Source: Cellulomonas sp. Y8 (GTDB lineage Bacteria; Actinomycetota; Actinomycetes; Actinomycetales; Cellulomonadaceae). Taken from it: a DNA stretch of 64,000 nt. Below the pieces are notes generated by a model, which made no database searches, had not been told where the DNA came from, and was given only the letters and a program-made list of their open reading frames with translations. Below are positions 8,504 through 17,721 of this stretch, in pieces. The DNA lies in the NCBI RefSeq assembly GCF_008033115.1, contig NZ_CP041203.1, forward strand, positions 3,534,001-3,598,000, given 5' to 3'. Each line of letters opens with the position of its first letter. The stretch's first letter is position 1. The translations under genes were made by a program, and so were the position numbers.

Positions 8504-9814
8504 ATGAGGATCACCGCGAAGTCCGCCGGCGCTGTCGCCTTCGCCGCCGCGTCCGCCCTCGCCCTCGCCGCGTGCGGCGGGGGAGGCGGCGGGGCGTCCG
8601 AGGAGGCCGGCGAGGACAACAAGCCCGACAAGCTCACCGTGGCCGCCTGGATGGACTTCCCCGCCGAGCTGCTCGACTCCTTCGAGGAGGAGACCGGCAT
8701 CGAGGTCGTCGTCAACCGGTTCCCCGACGGGGCGTCGGCGCAGACGGTCCTCCGCAACGGGCTGTCCTCGGACGGCGCCGGGCTGTCGGACGTGCACCTG
8801 GTCGAGCTCGACTGGTGGACCGAGATGATGGCCGTGCCCGAGGACTGGGCCGAGCTGCCCGAGGTCCCGGACCGCTGGGTCGACTGGAAGGTCGCGCAGG
8901 GCTCGGTCGACGGCACGATCACCGGCTACGGCACCGACATCGGCCCGCTGGCCATCGCGTTCAACCAGGACATGCTGTCCGGCAGCGGGCTGGCCACCGA
9001 CCCCGAGTCGTTCGGGGAGCTCATCGGCGGGGACGACGCGACCTGGCAATCGTTCCTGGACGCGGGCCGCCAGTACGTGGCGACCAGCGACAACTACTTC
9101 GTCGACTCGCTGACCAACGCGTTCCAGGCGGCGATCAACCTGCTGCCGGCCGCGTTCGAGGACCCGGAGTCGGGCCTGCCGTACGACCTCGCGGACAACA
9201 CCGAGGTGAAGGACCTGTTCCTGATGTTCGCCGACGCCGCCGAGGACGACATCTCGGCCGGCATCGCGATCGGGCACGCCGACTGGGGCGCCGGGTTCCA
9301 GAACAAGCAGTGGGCGAGCGTCGTCACCCCGGCCTGGATGACCGGGATCATCGCGGAGAACGCCGACGGCGTCGACGGCTGGCGGATCGCCAGCACGTTC
9401 CCCGAGGGCGGCGGCAACTGGGGCGGCTCGTTCTTCGCGGTGCCGTCGACCGGCCCGAACACCGCCTGGGCGATCGAGCTCGCCGACTACCTGACCACCC
9501 CGGACGCGGCGATCGACTGGTTCGACGAGACCGGGCAGTTCCCGTCGCAGCTCGAGGCGATGTCCGCACCCGAGATCGCGGAGACCGAGAACCCGTTCTT
9601 CGGCGACCAGCGCGTCGGGCAGATCTACGGCGACCTGGCCGCGGCCGCGGGGGACGCGGCGGCCGGCGGGTACCGCGGCGAGAACTTCGCGGGCATCCAG
9701 ACGCTGGTCACGGACGGCATCCGGCTCGTCGAGTCGGACAGCGCCACCGCGGAGCAGGCCTGGGCGTCGGTGGTCGCGGACTTCGACGCGCTCGGCTTCG
9801 AGACCGCGGACTGA
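8504..9814 (+). CDS. ABC sugar importer, extracellular solute-binding lipoprotein
   Basis: A 436-residue family 1 solute-binding protein. The N-terminus is a lipoprotein signal with lipobox LALAAC, cysteine at residue 24, followed by a glycine-rich linker. The mature part has the usual two-lobed pattern: KLTVAAWMDFPAE, DVHLVELDWWTEMMA and a Trp-rich middle. It should capture a xylo- or arabino-oligosaccharide outside the membrane and pass it to the two permeases that follow. No ATPase gene is present, as usual for actinobacterial systems that share one MsiK-like ATPase. Confidence 0.92.
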   Translation: MRITAKSAGAVAFAAASALALAACGGGGGGASEEAGEDNKPDKLTVAAWMDFPAELLDSFEEETGIEVVVNRFPDGASAQTVLRNGLSSDGAGLSDVHLVELDWWTEMMAVPEDWAELPEVPDRWVDWKVAQGSVDGTITGYGTDIGPLAIAFNQDMLSGSGLATDPESFGELIGGDDATWQSFLDAGRQYVATSDNYFVDSLTNAFQAAINLLPAAFEDPESGLPYDLADNTEVKDLFLMFADAAEDDISAGIAIGHADWGAGFQNKQWASVVTPAWMTGIIAENADGVDGWRIASTFPEGGGNWGGSFFAVPSTGPNTAWAIELADYLTTPDAAIDWFDETGQFPSQLEAMSAPEIAETENPFFGDQRVGQIYGDLAAAAGDAAAGGYRGENFAGIQTLVTDGIRLVESDSATAEQAWASVVADFDALGFETAD

Positions 9815-9824
9815 GCGGCCGACC

Positions 9825-10964
9825 GTGTCGACCAGGTCGGCCGTCCCACCCGACGCGCGCCGCGTCGGGTGGGGGCAGCGGTTCTCGCGGTGGGACATCA
9901 AGGTCTCGCCCTACCTCTACGTCTCGCCCTTCTTCCTGCTGTTCGCGGTGTTCGGGGCCTTCCCGCTCCTGTTCAACGTGGTCGTCGCGGTGCACGACTG
10001 GCACCGCCGGGCCGGCATGGGCGACTTCGTCGGGCTCGACAACTTCACCTGGGTGCTCCGGCAGCCGCTGTTCTGGCGGTCGCTGGAGAACACGTTCTTG
10101 ATCTTCCTGTGGGGCGCCGTCCCGCAGCTGGTCCTCGCGCTGCTGATCGCGGCCGTGCTGGACCAGAACCTGCGGGTGCGGACGTTCTGGCGGATGAGCG
10201 TGCTCGTGCCGTTCGTCGTCATGCCGGTCGCCACCGCGATGATCTTCGGGCAGGTGTTCGGGCAGTTCGGGCTGCTGGTGCCGAACCTCCAGGAGCTCGG
10301 CCTGCTCACGGGGTCGGACTCGCCGTTCTTCTCCGACCGGCTGCTGTCGCACATGGCCATCGGCTCGATGGTGGTGTTCCGGTGGACCGGCTACAACGCT
10401 CTGATCTTCCTCGCCGCGATGCAGGCCGTGCCCCGGGAGCTCTACGAGGCGTCCACCGTGGACGGGGCCGGCCGGCTCCGGCAGTTCTTCTCCGTGACGA
10501 TGCCGAGCATCCGGCCGACGATGATCTTCGTGACGCTGACGATGACCATCGGCGGGCTGCAGATCTTCGACGAGGTCCGGCTCTACGACGGCGGAGGGAC
10601 GGGCGGGGGCAAGGGCGGCGCCGACAACCAGTGGACCACCGTCGTCCTCTACCTCTACGAGCTCGGGTTCGGCGACTGGCAGGACCGCCTGGGACAGGCC
10701 GCGGCGGTCGGCTGGATCTTCGCCGTGATCATCGCGGTGTTCTCCCTGGTGAACTTCCTGCTCACCCGGTCCATCTCGTCGTCGCGGTCCCGGGCGCCGC
10801 GGGTGACCCGCGCGCAGCACCGGGCCGCCGTCGCGCGGGCGCGGGCGGTCGCCGCGGCGTCGACCCGGCCCGAGGCGGCTGCGGTCGCCGCACCCGGCAG
10901 GGACGGACCACCACCCGACGCGCCGGTCCACGACGCCGACGTCCAGGAAGGAGCGAGCCGATGA
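9825..10964 (+). CDS. ABC sugar importer, permease subunit 1 (MalF-like)
   Basis: A 379-residue inner-membrane permease of the carbohydrate-uptake CUT1 type with about six membrane segments (first around YLYVSPFFLLFAVFGAFPLL). The EAA loop that contacts the ATPase reads RELYEASTVDGAGRLRQFFS. A charged Ala/Arg-rich tail of about 60 residues after the last membrane span is longer than usual. The GTG at 9825 lies 10 bases after the binding-protein stop. The stop overlaps the ATG of the next permease (ATGA). Confidence 0.9.
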   Translation: MSTRSAVPPDARRVGWGQRFSRWDIKVSPYLYVSPFFLLFAVFGAFPLLFNVVVAVHDWHRRAGMGDFVGLDNFTWVLRQPLFWRSLENTFLIFLWGAVPQLVLALLIAAVLDQNLRVRTFWRMSVLVPFVVMPVATAMIFGQVFGQFGLLVPNLQELGLLTGSDSPFFSDRLLSHMAIGSMVVFRWTGYNALIFLAAMQAVPRELYEASTVDGAGRLRQFFSVTMPSIRPTMIFVTLTMTIGGLQIFDEVRLYDGGGTGGGKGGADNQWTTVVLYLYELGFGDWQDRLGQAAAVGWIFAVIIAVFSLVNFLLTRSISSSRSRAPRVTRAQHRAAVARARAVAAASTRPEAAAVAAPGRDGPPPDAPVHDADVQEGASR

Positions 10965-11891
10965 GCACCGGGTACATCGGGAACACCGCGGGCAAGGGGG
11001 CGGTGCGGTACGCGCAGAAACGCGCGGCCCGCGGCCGGCCCGTCCGGCAGCACGACACCGCGGGGCGCCGCCCCGGGTGGGCGTCGTACCTGTTCCTGCT
11101 CGTCGTCTTCGTGGTGTCGGTCTTCCCGCTGTACGCCGCGGCGATGTACGGCTCGTCGACCAGCCAGGAGATCGCCCGGGCGGTCGGCGACCTGCCGACC
11201 TGGTTCCCGACGCTCGTCCTGCTGGAGAACTTCCGGGAGGTGGTCACCGCCTCGCAGTTCAACTTCTGGACGGCGTTCGCGAACTCCGTGCTCGTCGCGG
11301 TCGCGGTGACCGCGTCGACGGTGTTCTTCTCGACGCTCGCCGGGTTCAGCTTCGCCAAGCTGACCTTCCGGGGGCGGCAGGTCCTCTACGTGACCGTGAT
11401 CGCCACCATGGCGATCCCGGCGCAGGTCGGCACCATCCCGATGTTCATCATGATGAACGACTTCGGCTGGATCGACTCGCTGGCGGCTCTGACCGTGCCC
11501 ACGCTGGTCACGGCGTTCGGCGTGTTCTGGATGACCCAGTACCTGCAGGAGGCGCTGCCGTTCGAGCTCGTCGAGGCGGCCCGGGTGGACGGGGCGTCGA
11601 TGTTCCGCACGTTCTGGTCCATCGCGATGCCCGCGGCGCGGCCGGGCGGCCGCCACGCTGGCGCTGTTCACGTTCGTCGGGTCCTGGAACAGCTTCTTCT
11701 GGCCGTCGGTGGTGATGCGCTCGCAGCTGACCATGCCGCTCGTGGTGCCGCAGCTCAAGGGCGCGTTCACCAGCGACACCGGCCTGGTGATGTCCGGGGT
11801 GTTCCTGGTCGCGGCGCCGCTGCTGGTGGTGTTCGTGGTCGCCGGGAAGCAGCTGGTGTCCGGCGTCATGTCGGGGGCGGTCAAGGGCTGA
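10961..11891 (+). pseudogene. ABC sugar importer, permease subunit 2 (MalG-like), one-base frameshift
   Basis: CUT1-type permease whose first 225 or so residues read normally (membrane spans, EAA loop FELVEAARVDGASMFRTFWS). The frame then breaks at about 11645, where one extra G in CCGGGCGG shifts it. Removing one G restores ATLALFTFVGSWNSFFWP and then MRSQLTMPLVVPQLKG to the stop, giving a 309-residue protein of normal length. The restored part is well conserved, so a sequencing error is more likely than a dead gene; if real, the importer would be broken. AGGAAGGAG precedes the ATG. Confidence 0.85.
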
Positions 11892-11955
11892 CGCCCGGGG
11901 CGGGGGCGGGTCGTGGGGCGGGGCGGGTCGCGGGGTGCCGCGGCCGCCCCGCCCG

Positions 11956-12928
11956 TCACACCCCGAGCTCGTCCAGCGCCCGGGCCAGCGAGCGGCGGTT
12001 CGCCGCGTCGTAGCCCGCCACCCAGTCGCCCTGGTACCCCCGGATCGGGGCCTCGATCGTCATCACCAGGCCCAGCCACATCCGGGCGAGCAGCAGCCGG
12101 GCGGCGGCACCGGGCGAGGTCACGTCCCGGGCGCCGACCAGGGCGGCGGGCAGCCCGTCCCACATCGGGTCGGCCCCGACGAGGTCCAGCAGCCGGGTCG
12201 CCCCACAGCGCGCGCTCCGGGTCGATCACGCCGAGCAGCGCCCCGGTCGCGGGGTCGACGAACAGGTTGCCGGGCCACAGGTCGGTGTGCACGAGCCGCG
12301 GCACGGTCACCTCGTCGAGCGCCCCGGCGTGCGCGGCGAGCGCCGCGCGCACCCGGTCGGCCGGGATGCCGGGGACGGCCCCGCGCTCGGCGTCCGCGAG
12401 CAGCGCCCCGACCACCGCGGTGAACGCCGCGCGCCAGGTCGTGGCCTGGAGCAGCGGCTGGTGCGGGTAGCCGAACCGCTCGCCGGTCACCGTGCCGATC
12501 CGGCCCAGCAGCGCCCCGAGGTCGGCCTGGGCGCGCGCCGCCCGCGGGTCCTCCGCCGGCGCCCCGAAGCCGGCGGCCGCCCACGGGACGCCGTCGAGGT
12601 GCGCGGCGACGACGACGTCGCCCGGCACGACCTCGCGGCTGAAGTCGGTGTGCAGCAGGGCGGGCATGAGCAGGTCGGGACGGCGGGCCGCCAGCGCGTA
12701 CACCGCGGCCTCGGTGCGGATCAGGTCGCGCTCGTGGGTGAGCAGGCCGGGGGAGTCCGCGGGCGCCGTCTTCACGACGACCCGCCCGCCGCCGGCCAGC
12801 CCGACGCGGTAGGTGGTGGCGAACTGGCCGCCCTCGAGGCGCTCCGCCGTCGCGAGGGTGCCCACCGGTGCCACGAGGGCGCGCAGGGCGTCGGCGGTCA
12901 GGGTCCGGGGCGTGGCGTCGTCGGGCAC
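11956..12928 (-). pseudogene. Fructosamine/aminoglycoside kinase-like phosphotransferase, one-base frameshift
   Basis: Protein-kinase-like fold small-molecule kinase, probably of the fructosamine-3-kinase/APH group. Seen: RVVVKTA (ATP-anchoring lysine), catalytic loop LVHTDLWPGNLF (HxDx5N) and the metal-binding Asp in GVIDPERALWGDP. Right after this the frame breaks at about 12193, where one extra base shifts it. Correcting it joins directly to LLDLVGADPMWDGLPAALVG and a tail ending ALDELGV, about 323 residues in all. The only candidate start is GTG 12928 with no clear Shine-Dalgarno. It is tail-to-tail with the importer operon; the substrate is unknown. Confidence 0.75.
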
Positions 12929-12989
12929 GGGGAGCAGCGTAGACGGCGTGCGGGGCCCCTGACCTGGGACCCCGCACCCCGCGCGGTCG

Positions 12990-13712
12990 TCAGCCCCCGA
13001 GCCCGGCCCGGTCGACGCGGCGGTGGAACCGCATGCCGGCGATCCCGCCCAGCACCGCGCCCGCGAGGCTCACGACGGCCACGACCAGCAGCGCGACGAT
13101 GCCACCGGTGGTCAGGTCGCCCTCGCCGACGGGGATGCGCGGGAAGCTGTCCAGCCGCCCGAGGACGTCGTACTGGTCGCCGGCCACCAGGGCCGCGACG
13201 GCCACGACGATCGCGATGACGACCGCCCACAGCCAGACGGCGAGGCCCTGCTTGGCGCCGTTGAACCGCGCCATCCGGCCCGCCACGTACCCGCCGCAGT
13301 AGTAGGCGACGAACAGGACGACCGCGAGCACGATCGCGCCGACGACCCCGATGGACGTGGGGTCGGACGCCGCCTGGTCGGCGGCCTCGCCGACGGAGGT
13401 GTCGTTCGCCACGCCCACCGCGGCTCCCGCGGCCGCGGCGACGGCCGTGAGCAGGACGGCGGTGCCGGTGGCCGTGAGCCAGCCGAAGAACGCCGAGCCG
13501 ACCTTGATGCCGCCGTACTCCTCCTTCTCGCGGGCCACGACCGCCTGGCGGTCGCGGGCCCGGGCCTCGGCGACGGCCGGGGCGTCCACGGTGCGGTCGC
13601 CGTCCGGGGCGGGGGCGACGTGGGCGCCCTCGGCCGGGTGGTCGGCCGGGTGGTCGGCCGGGCGGTCGGCCGGGCGGTCGGGGGTGGTGCGGGGGTCGTC
13701 GGAGGTGCTCAT
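12990..13712 (-). CDS. Hypothetical four-span membrane protein with Asp/Pro/His repeat tail
   Basis: A 240-residue protein. The N-terminal 50 or so residues are acidic and proline-rich, with repeats of DRPA then DHPA encoded by a tandem 12-base repeat (about 13630-13680). A charged stretch (AVVAREKEEYGGIKVGS) precedes four hydrophobic segments of about 20-23 residues. YCGGYVAGRMARFNGAKQGL lies between spans 2 and 3 and resembles small integral-membrane families of the YrzE/TIGR04086 sort. GAGGAG precedes the ATG at 13712. Function unknown. Confidence 0.75.
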   Translation of the reverse strand: MSTSDDPRTTPDRPADRPADHPADHPAEGAHVAPAPDGDRTVDAPAVAEARARDRQAVVAREKEEYGGIKVGSAFFGWLTATGTAVLLTAVAAAAGAAVGVANDTSVGEAADQAASDPTSIGVVGAIVLAVVLFVAYYCGGYVAGRMARFNGAKQGLAVWLWAVVIAIVVAVAALVAGDQYDVLGRLDSFPRIPVGEGDLTTGGIVALLVVAVVSLAGAVLGGIAGMRFHRRVDRAGLGG

Positions 13713-13888
13713 CGGGGGTGCTCCTCGTCTCGGCGTCGCCCGGCGCTCGCCGGTCGACGGTCCTGGCCGGCCCGGTGCTGGGCTCGACCGGCCTCGATGC
13801 GGGCAAGGTAAGTCGGCCCGCGGGCGCGCGCGACCGCAGGGACGGGGCCGTGGCCGGGGAACCGGCGGGGCGGTGGCACCATGGCGCG

Positions 13889-15106
13889 GTGGCACACGAC
13901 GACGCGACGCTGATCATCCGGGACGTGCGGCCGTGGGGCGGTGCGCCGTCCGACGTGGGGATCGCGGGGGACCGGATCGCCTGGGTCCGGGCGACCGGGA
14001 CCGCCGAGCCCGCCCCGGGCACCGAGGTGGTCGACGGGCGCGGGCTGCTCGCGCTGCCCGGCCTGGTGAACACGCACGCGCACGCCGACAAGAGCTGGTG
14101 GGGCCTGCCCTGGCAGTCGTACGGCGGGGAGGGCGGGACGCAGGGCCGGATCGCGCACGAGCGCGCCCGCCGCGACGAGCTCGGCATCCCGAGCGCCCCC
14201 GTCGCCGAGCGGGTGCTCCGGGAGTACCTGCGCACCGGCACGACGCGCGTCCGGACGCACGTGGACGTCGACCTGGGCGTGGGTCTGCGCGGCATCGAGG
14301 CGGTCCGCGAGGCGGCCGCGGCGCTGGACGGGGCGGTCGAGCTGACCGTCGTCGCGTTCCCGCAGGACGGCGTGCTCCGGCGCCCGGGCGTCCTGGAGCT
14401 GCTGGACCGGGCCGCCGCCGCGGGCGCGGAGCACGTCGGCGGCCTGGACCCGGCGCTGATCGACCGTGACCCGGTGGGGCAGCTCGACGGGCTGTTCCGG
14501 ATCGCCGCGGAGCACGGCTGCGGGCTCGACATCCACCTGCACGAGCCCGGTGACCTCGGCGCGTTCGAGATCGAGCTGGTCCTCGACCGCGTCGAGCGGG
14601 ACGGGATCGCCCCGGGCAAGGTCAACGTGGCGCACGGGTTCGCGGTCGTCGACGTCGACCCGGCGCGGCGCCGCGACCTGCTGGACCGGATGGGCGCGCT
14701 CGGCGTGACGATGACGACGGTCGCGCCGGTGCGGATGCGGCAGCTGCCGCTCGCCGAGATGGACGCGACCGGCGTGCGGTTCGGGTTCGGCACCGACGGC
14801 ATCCGCGACCTGTGGAGCCCGTACGGCGACGGCGACCTGCTCGGCATCGCCTGGCAGTACGCGCGCGCCGGCGGCGTGGTGCGGGACGAGGACCTGGTCC
14901 GGGTGGTCGAGATCGCGACCCGCGACGGCGCGACGTTCGTCACCGACGAGGTGCACGACCTCGTGCCCGGGGCCCGCGCGGACGTGGTGCTGCTGGACGC
15001 GGAGAACCCGATGGACGCGCTCGTGCGGCGGGTGCCGCGGGCGGCGGTCGTCGCCGGAGGCCGGGTCGTCGACCTCGCGGCGCTCGCGGCTCGCCCGTGG
15101 GAGTGA
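13889..15106 (+). CDS. Amidohydrolase, cytosine deaminase-like
   Basis: A 405-residue metal-dependent hydrolase of the amidohydrolase superfamily. Metal-site signatures are NTHAHADKSWWG (HxH), DIHLHEPGD, VAHGFAVVD and FGTDGIRDLWSPY. The HAHADKS form is typical of the cytosine deaminase / isopropylammelide hydrolase branch, so a deaminase acting on a pyrimidine- or triazine-like ring is likely; the substrate cannot be fixed. The GTG at 13889 was chosen because family similarity begins there. A possible -10 (CACCAT) ends six bases before it. Confidence 0.82.
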   Translation: MAHDDATLIIRDVRPWGGAPSDVGIAGDRIAWVRATGTAEPAPGTEVVDGRGLLALPGLVNTHAHADKSWWGLPWQSYGGEGGTQGRIAHERARRDELGIPSAPVAERVLREYLRTGTTRVRTHVDVDLGVGLRGIEAVREAAAALDGAVELTVVAFPQDGVLRRPGVLELLDRAAAAGAEHVGGLDPALIDRDPVGQLDGLFRIAAEHGCGLDIHLHEPGDLGAFEIELVLDRVERDGIAPGKVNVAHGFAVVDVDPARRRDLLDRMGALGVTMTTVAPVRMRQLPLAEMDATGVRFGFGTDGIRDLWSPYGDGDLLGIAWQYARAGGVVRDEDLVRVVEIATRDGATFVTDEVHDLVPGARADVVLLDAENPMDALVRRVPRAAVVAGGRVVDLAALAARPWE

Positions 15107-15160
15107 CGGCGGCCCGCGGGCTTCCGTCCTGCCTGCCGCGTCAGGCACCCTGAGGGGGCG

Positions 15161-16021
15161 ATGCGGGAGGACGAGCGGCGGCTGGACGCGGTGGGCGCCT
15201 CGTCGCGCGCCGTGTACTGGGGCGTGCTCGTGGTCAGCGGGGCGCTCGCGGTCTGCCTCGCCGTGGCAGGCGCGCGGATGCTGCTGGACCCGGACGCGCC
15301 GCGCGCCTGGGCGCCGCTCGCGAGCGCGGGCGCGCTGGCCGGCGGCGCGGTGTGGCTGGCGGTGACGTGGTCGTTCCACCGGAACTACCTGCACGTCCCG
15401 CGACCGGCGCCGCACCTCGTGCGGGTCGAGGAGGTCGGGGGCGGACCGGCGGTCGTCGTGGTGTGGCGGACGGTGTTCCGCCGGCAGCCCCTGCTCGTCT
15501 CCGTGGTCGTGGTGCTGGCGGGCGGGGCGTGGACGACCGCGCTCGTCGCGCTCGACCACTGGGCGTGGTGGGTGCCGCTGCTCGTCGTCGCGCCGGTCCT
15601 GCTCGGGCTCCCGGACCGGCTGCTCGAGCTGGCCCGCCCGCTGCGGCTGGTGCTGACCCCCGCGGGCCTCGGCACGACCGCGCTCGACGGCGACGCCTGG
15701 CTGGACTGGGACGACGTGCGCGAGATCGCGGTGGTGCAGGACGACCAGTGGGCGGTGGTGCGGGTGCTGCCCGTGCCCCGGCCGGCGTCGTGGCGGCACC
15801 GGCGGCGCGCGCGGTTCCTGCCGGTGACGGCGGTCGGCGCGCCGTGCGTCGACGTGCCCGGGCCGGCCCTCCCGGTCGACCCCTCCGCCGTGATCGCGGC
15901 GCTCGAGCACTACCGCGCGACACCGGCGGCTCGGGCGGAGCTGGCCGGGGAGGCGGGGCGGCGCCGCGTGCTGGGCGAGGTCGACCGGGGCCCGCGGGGC
16001 AGGACTCCCGAAACCCCGTGA
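15161..16021 (+). CDS. Hypothetical membrane protein, PH-like C-terminus
   Basis: A 286-residue protein not matched to a named family. It has two N-terminal membrane segments (residues about 18-38 and 45-65), two more around residues 105-145, then a soluble part with alternating beta-type strands (LRLVLTPAGLGTTALDGDAWL, WDDVREIAVV). This looks like the bacterial PH-type domain of actinobacterial membrane proteins. It stands between the amidohydrolase and an acetyltransferase; no functional link is visible. Confidence 0.65.
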   Translation: MREDERRLDAVGASSRAVYWGVLVVSGALAVCLAVAGARMLLDPDAPRAWAPLASAGALAGGAVWLAVTWSFHRNYLHVPRPAPHLVRVEEVGGGPAVVVVWRTVFRRQPLLVSVVVVLAGGAWTTALVALDHWAWWVPLLVVAPVLLGLPDRLLELARPLRLVLTPAGLGTTALDGDAWLDWDDVREIAVVQDDQWAVVRVLPVPRPASWRHRRRARFLPVTAVGAPCVDVPGPALPVDPSAVIAALEHYRATPAARAELAGEAGRRRVLGEVDRGPRGRTPETP

Positions 16022-16053
16022 CGCCGGGCCGCGCCGCTGCGACCATCGACCCG

Positions 16054-16590
16054 ATGACCGCCGAGCTCCGTCCCTGGACCCCCGCCGACGCGGGCGCGCT
16101 GCGCGCCGCCGTGGCCGCCGCCCCCGACCTCGTCCGGCAGACCGGCGGTGCCGACCTGTCGACGGACGCCGCCGCGGTCGAGCACATCCGCCGGCACCTC
16201 GCGCCGCGCGGGCCGGGGTCGTACGGGTTCGCGGTGGCGGTCGCCGGGCGCGCCGTCGGCCACGTCGGGATCGGCGCCGTCGACGACGTGCACGGCACCG
16301 CGTGGCTGTCCTACTGGCTCGCGGCGGAGGCCCGCGGCCGGGGCCTCGCGACCGCGGCGCTCGTCGGGGCCTCGGCGTGGGCGGTGCGCGAGCTGGGGAC
16401 GTTCCGGCTCGAGCTCGGGCACCGCGTGAACAACCCGGCGTCCTGCCGCGTCGCGACCCGGGCCGGCTACCCGGCCGAGGGCGTCGAGCGGGCGAAGCTC
16501 CGGTACGGCGACGAGCGGTTCGACGTGGAGACCCACGCGCGGCTCGCGACGGACCCGGCGCCGGAGGTCGTCGGGCTGCCCGTGCGGTGA
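16054..16590 (+). CDS. GNAT N-acetyltransferase (RimJ/RimL-like)
   Basis: A 178-residue GCN5-type acetyltransferase. Strand beta-4 and the acetyl-CoA loop are seen in WLSYWLAAEARGRGLATAAL (Q/RxxGxG/A form RGRGLA), followed by LELGHRVNNPASCRVATRAGYPAEG. This is the N-P-A-S-x-R-V-A-x-R/K-x-G-Y/F pattern of ribosomal-protein/antibiotic acetyltransferases of the RimJ/L type. A GACCAT box ends seven bases before the ATG, suggesting a leaderless start. Target unknown. Confidence 0.85.
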   Translation: MTAELRPWTPADAGALRAAVAAAPDLVRQTGGADLSTDAAAVEHIRRHLAPRGPGSYGFAVAVAGRAVGHVGIGAVDDVHGTAWLSYWLAAEARGRGLATAALVGASAWAVRELGTFRLELGHRVNNPASCRVATRAGYPAEGVERAKLRYGDERFDVETHARLATDPAPEVVGLPVR

Positions 16591-16653
16591 CGCCGCGGCG
16601 CCGCGGGCGGCCCCGCGGTGGACGGCGCGGCCGGGCCGGGCGAGGATGCCGCC

Positions 16654-17508
16654 ATGACCGAGACCGTCGCCGTGACCGGCGCGCTGGGCAAGGTGGGCCG
16701 CGCGGTGGTGCAGGACCTGCTCGCGCACGGGTACCGGGTGCAGGCGTCCGACGCCCAGGGCCCCTTCGGGGAGCGCGCCGGGCTGGGTGTGGACGTGCTC
16801 CGCGCCGAGCTCACCGACTACGGGCAGGCCGTCGAGGCGCTCGCGGGCTGCTCCGCGGTCGTGCACCTGGCCAACATCCCGCAGCCGGGCATGGAGTCGC
16901 CGCCCGACACCTTCAACCGCAACATGGCCGCCAACGCCAACGTGTTCCTCGCTGCCCAGCGGCTCGGGCTGCGCAAGGTCGCGTGGGCCTCCAGCGAGAC
17001 GACGCTCGGGCTGCCGTTCGACGTGCCGCCGCGGTACGCCCCGGTCGACGAGGCGCACTTCCCGCACCCGACGACGACCTACGCGCTGTCGAAGGTGCTG
17101 AGCGAGGACCTCGCCGCGCAGGTGTCCGAGTGGTCGGGCATCCCGTTCGTCGGGCTCCGGCTGTCGAACGTGTTCCCTGCCGAGGCGTACGCCGGGGTGC
17201 CGTCGTTCCAGGACGACCCGGCGGCGCGGCGGTGGAACCTCTGGGGGTACATCGACGCGCGGGACGCGGCGACCGCCTTCCGGCTGGCGCTCGAGGTGGA
17301 GACGACCGGCTCGCAGAACGTCATCGTCGCCGCGGCCGACACGATCATGGACACCCCGTCCGCCGACCTGCTGGCCGCCGAGTTCCCGGGCGTGCCGGTG
17401 CGCAAGGAGCTCGGGACGCACGAGACGCTGCTGGCGATCGACGGCGCCCGGGCGCTGCTCGGCTTCGAGCCGCAGCACTCCTGGCGCGACGAGGTCACGC
17501 GGGGCTGA
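16654..17508 (+). CDS. NAD-dependent epimerase/dehydratase (extended SDR)
   Basis: A 284-residue extended short-chain dehydrogenase. The Rossmann motif is VTGALGKVGRAVVQDL, an atypical form of GxxGxxG. VVHLANIPQPG follows in the middle, and the catalytic Tyr/Lys are in TTYALSKVLSEDL. Close in form to UronD/sugar-nucleotide epimerase-like proteins, but no substrate can be named. It ends tail-to-tail with the M48 protease gene. Confidence 0.85.
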   Translation: MTETVAVTGALGKVGRAVVQDLLAHGYRVQASDAQGPFGERAGLGVDVLRAELTDYGQAVEALAGCSAVVHLANIPQPGMESPPDTFNRNMAANANVFLAAQRLGLRKVAWASSETTLGLPFDVPPRYAPVDEAHFPHPTTTYALSKVLSEDLAAQVSEWSGIPFVGLRLSNVFPAEAYAGVPSFQDDPAARRWNLWGYIDARDAATAFRLALEVETTGSQNVIVAAADTIMDTPSADLLAAEFPGVPVRKELGTHETLLAIDGARALLGFEPQHSWRDEVTRG

Positions 17509-17541
17509 CCTCCGGCGGTGCACGCCCGCGCGCCGCCGCGG

Positions 17542-17609
17542 CGAGATCGGTGGTCCGGCGCGAGATCGGTGGCTGGAAGCACCGATCTCGTGCAGAGGCA
17601 CCGATCTCG
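17542..17609. repeat. Four-copy palindromic word array, convergent gene end
   Basis: The word CGAGATCGGTG occurs twice directly (17542-17552, 17561-17571) and then twice inverted as CACCGATCTCG (17580-17590, 17599-17609), so nested hairpins of 11 bp can form in either direction. It lies between the convergent SDR and M48 genes, where it may work as a bidirectional terminator. There is no T-run. A further, less exact set around GTTCGGT/ACCGAAC and CCGAGCTCGG follows at about 17655-17697. Confidence 0.8.
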
Positions 17610-17721
17610 GCGGGCGGCGGCGCCGTCGGCTTCGATGGGTCCCGCCCGGTTCGGTGCGTGCAGGGACCGAACTCGGCCGGGAGCACCGAGCTCGGCGCGG
17701 CGCCCTGCTGGGCGCGCCGGG

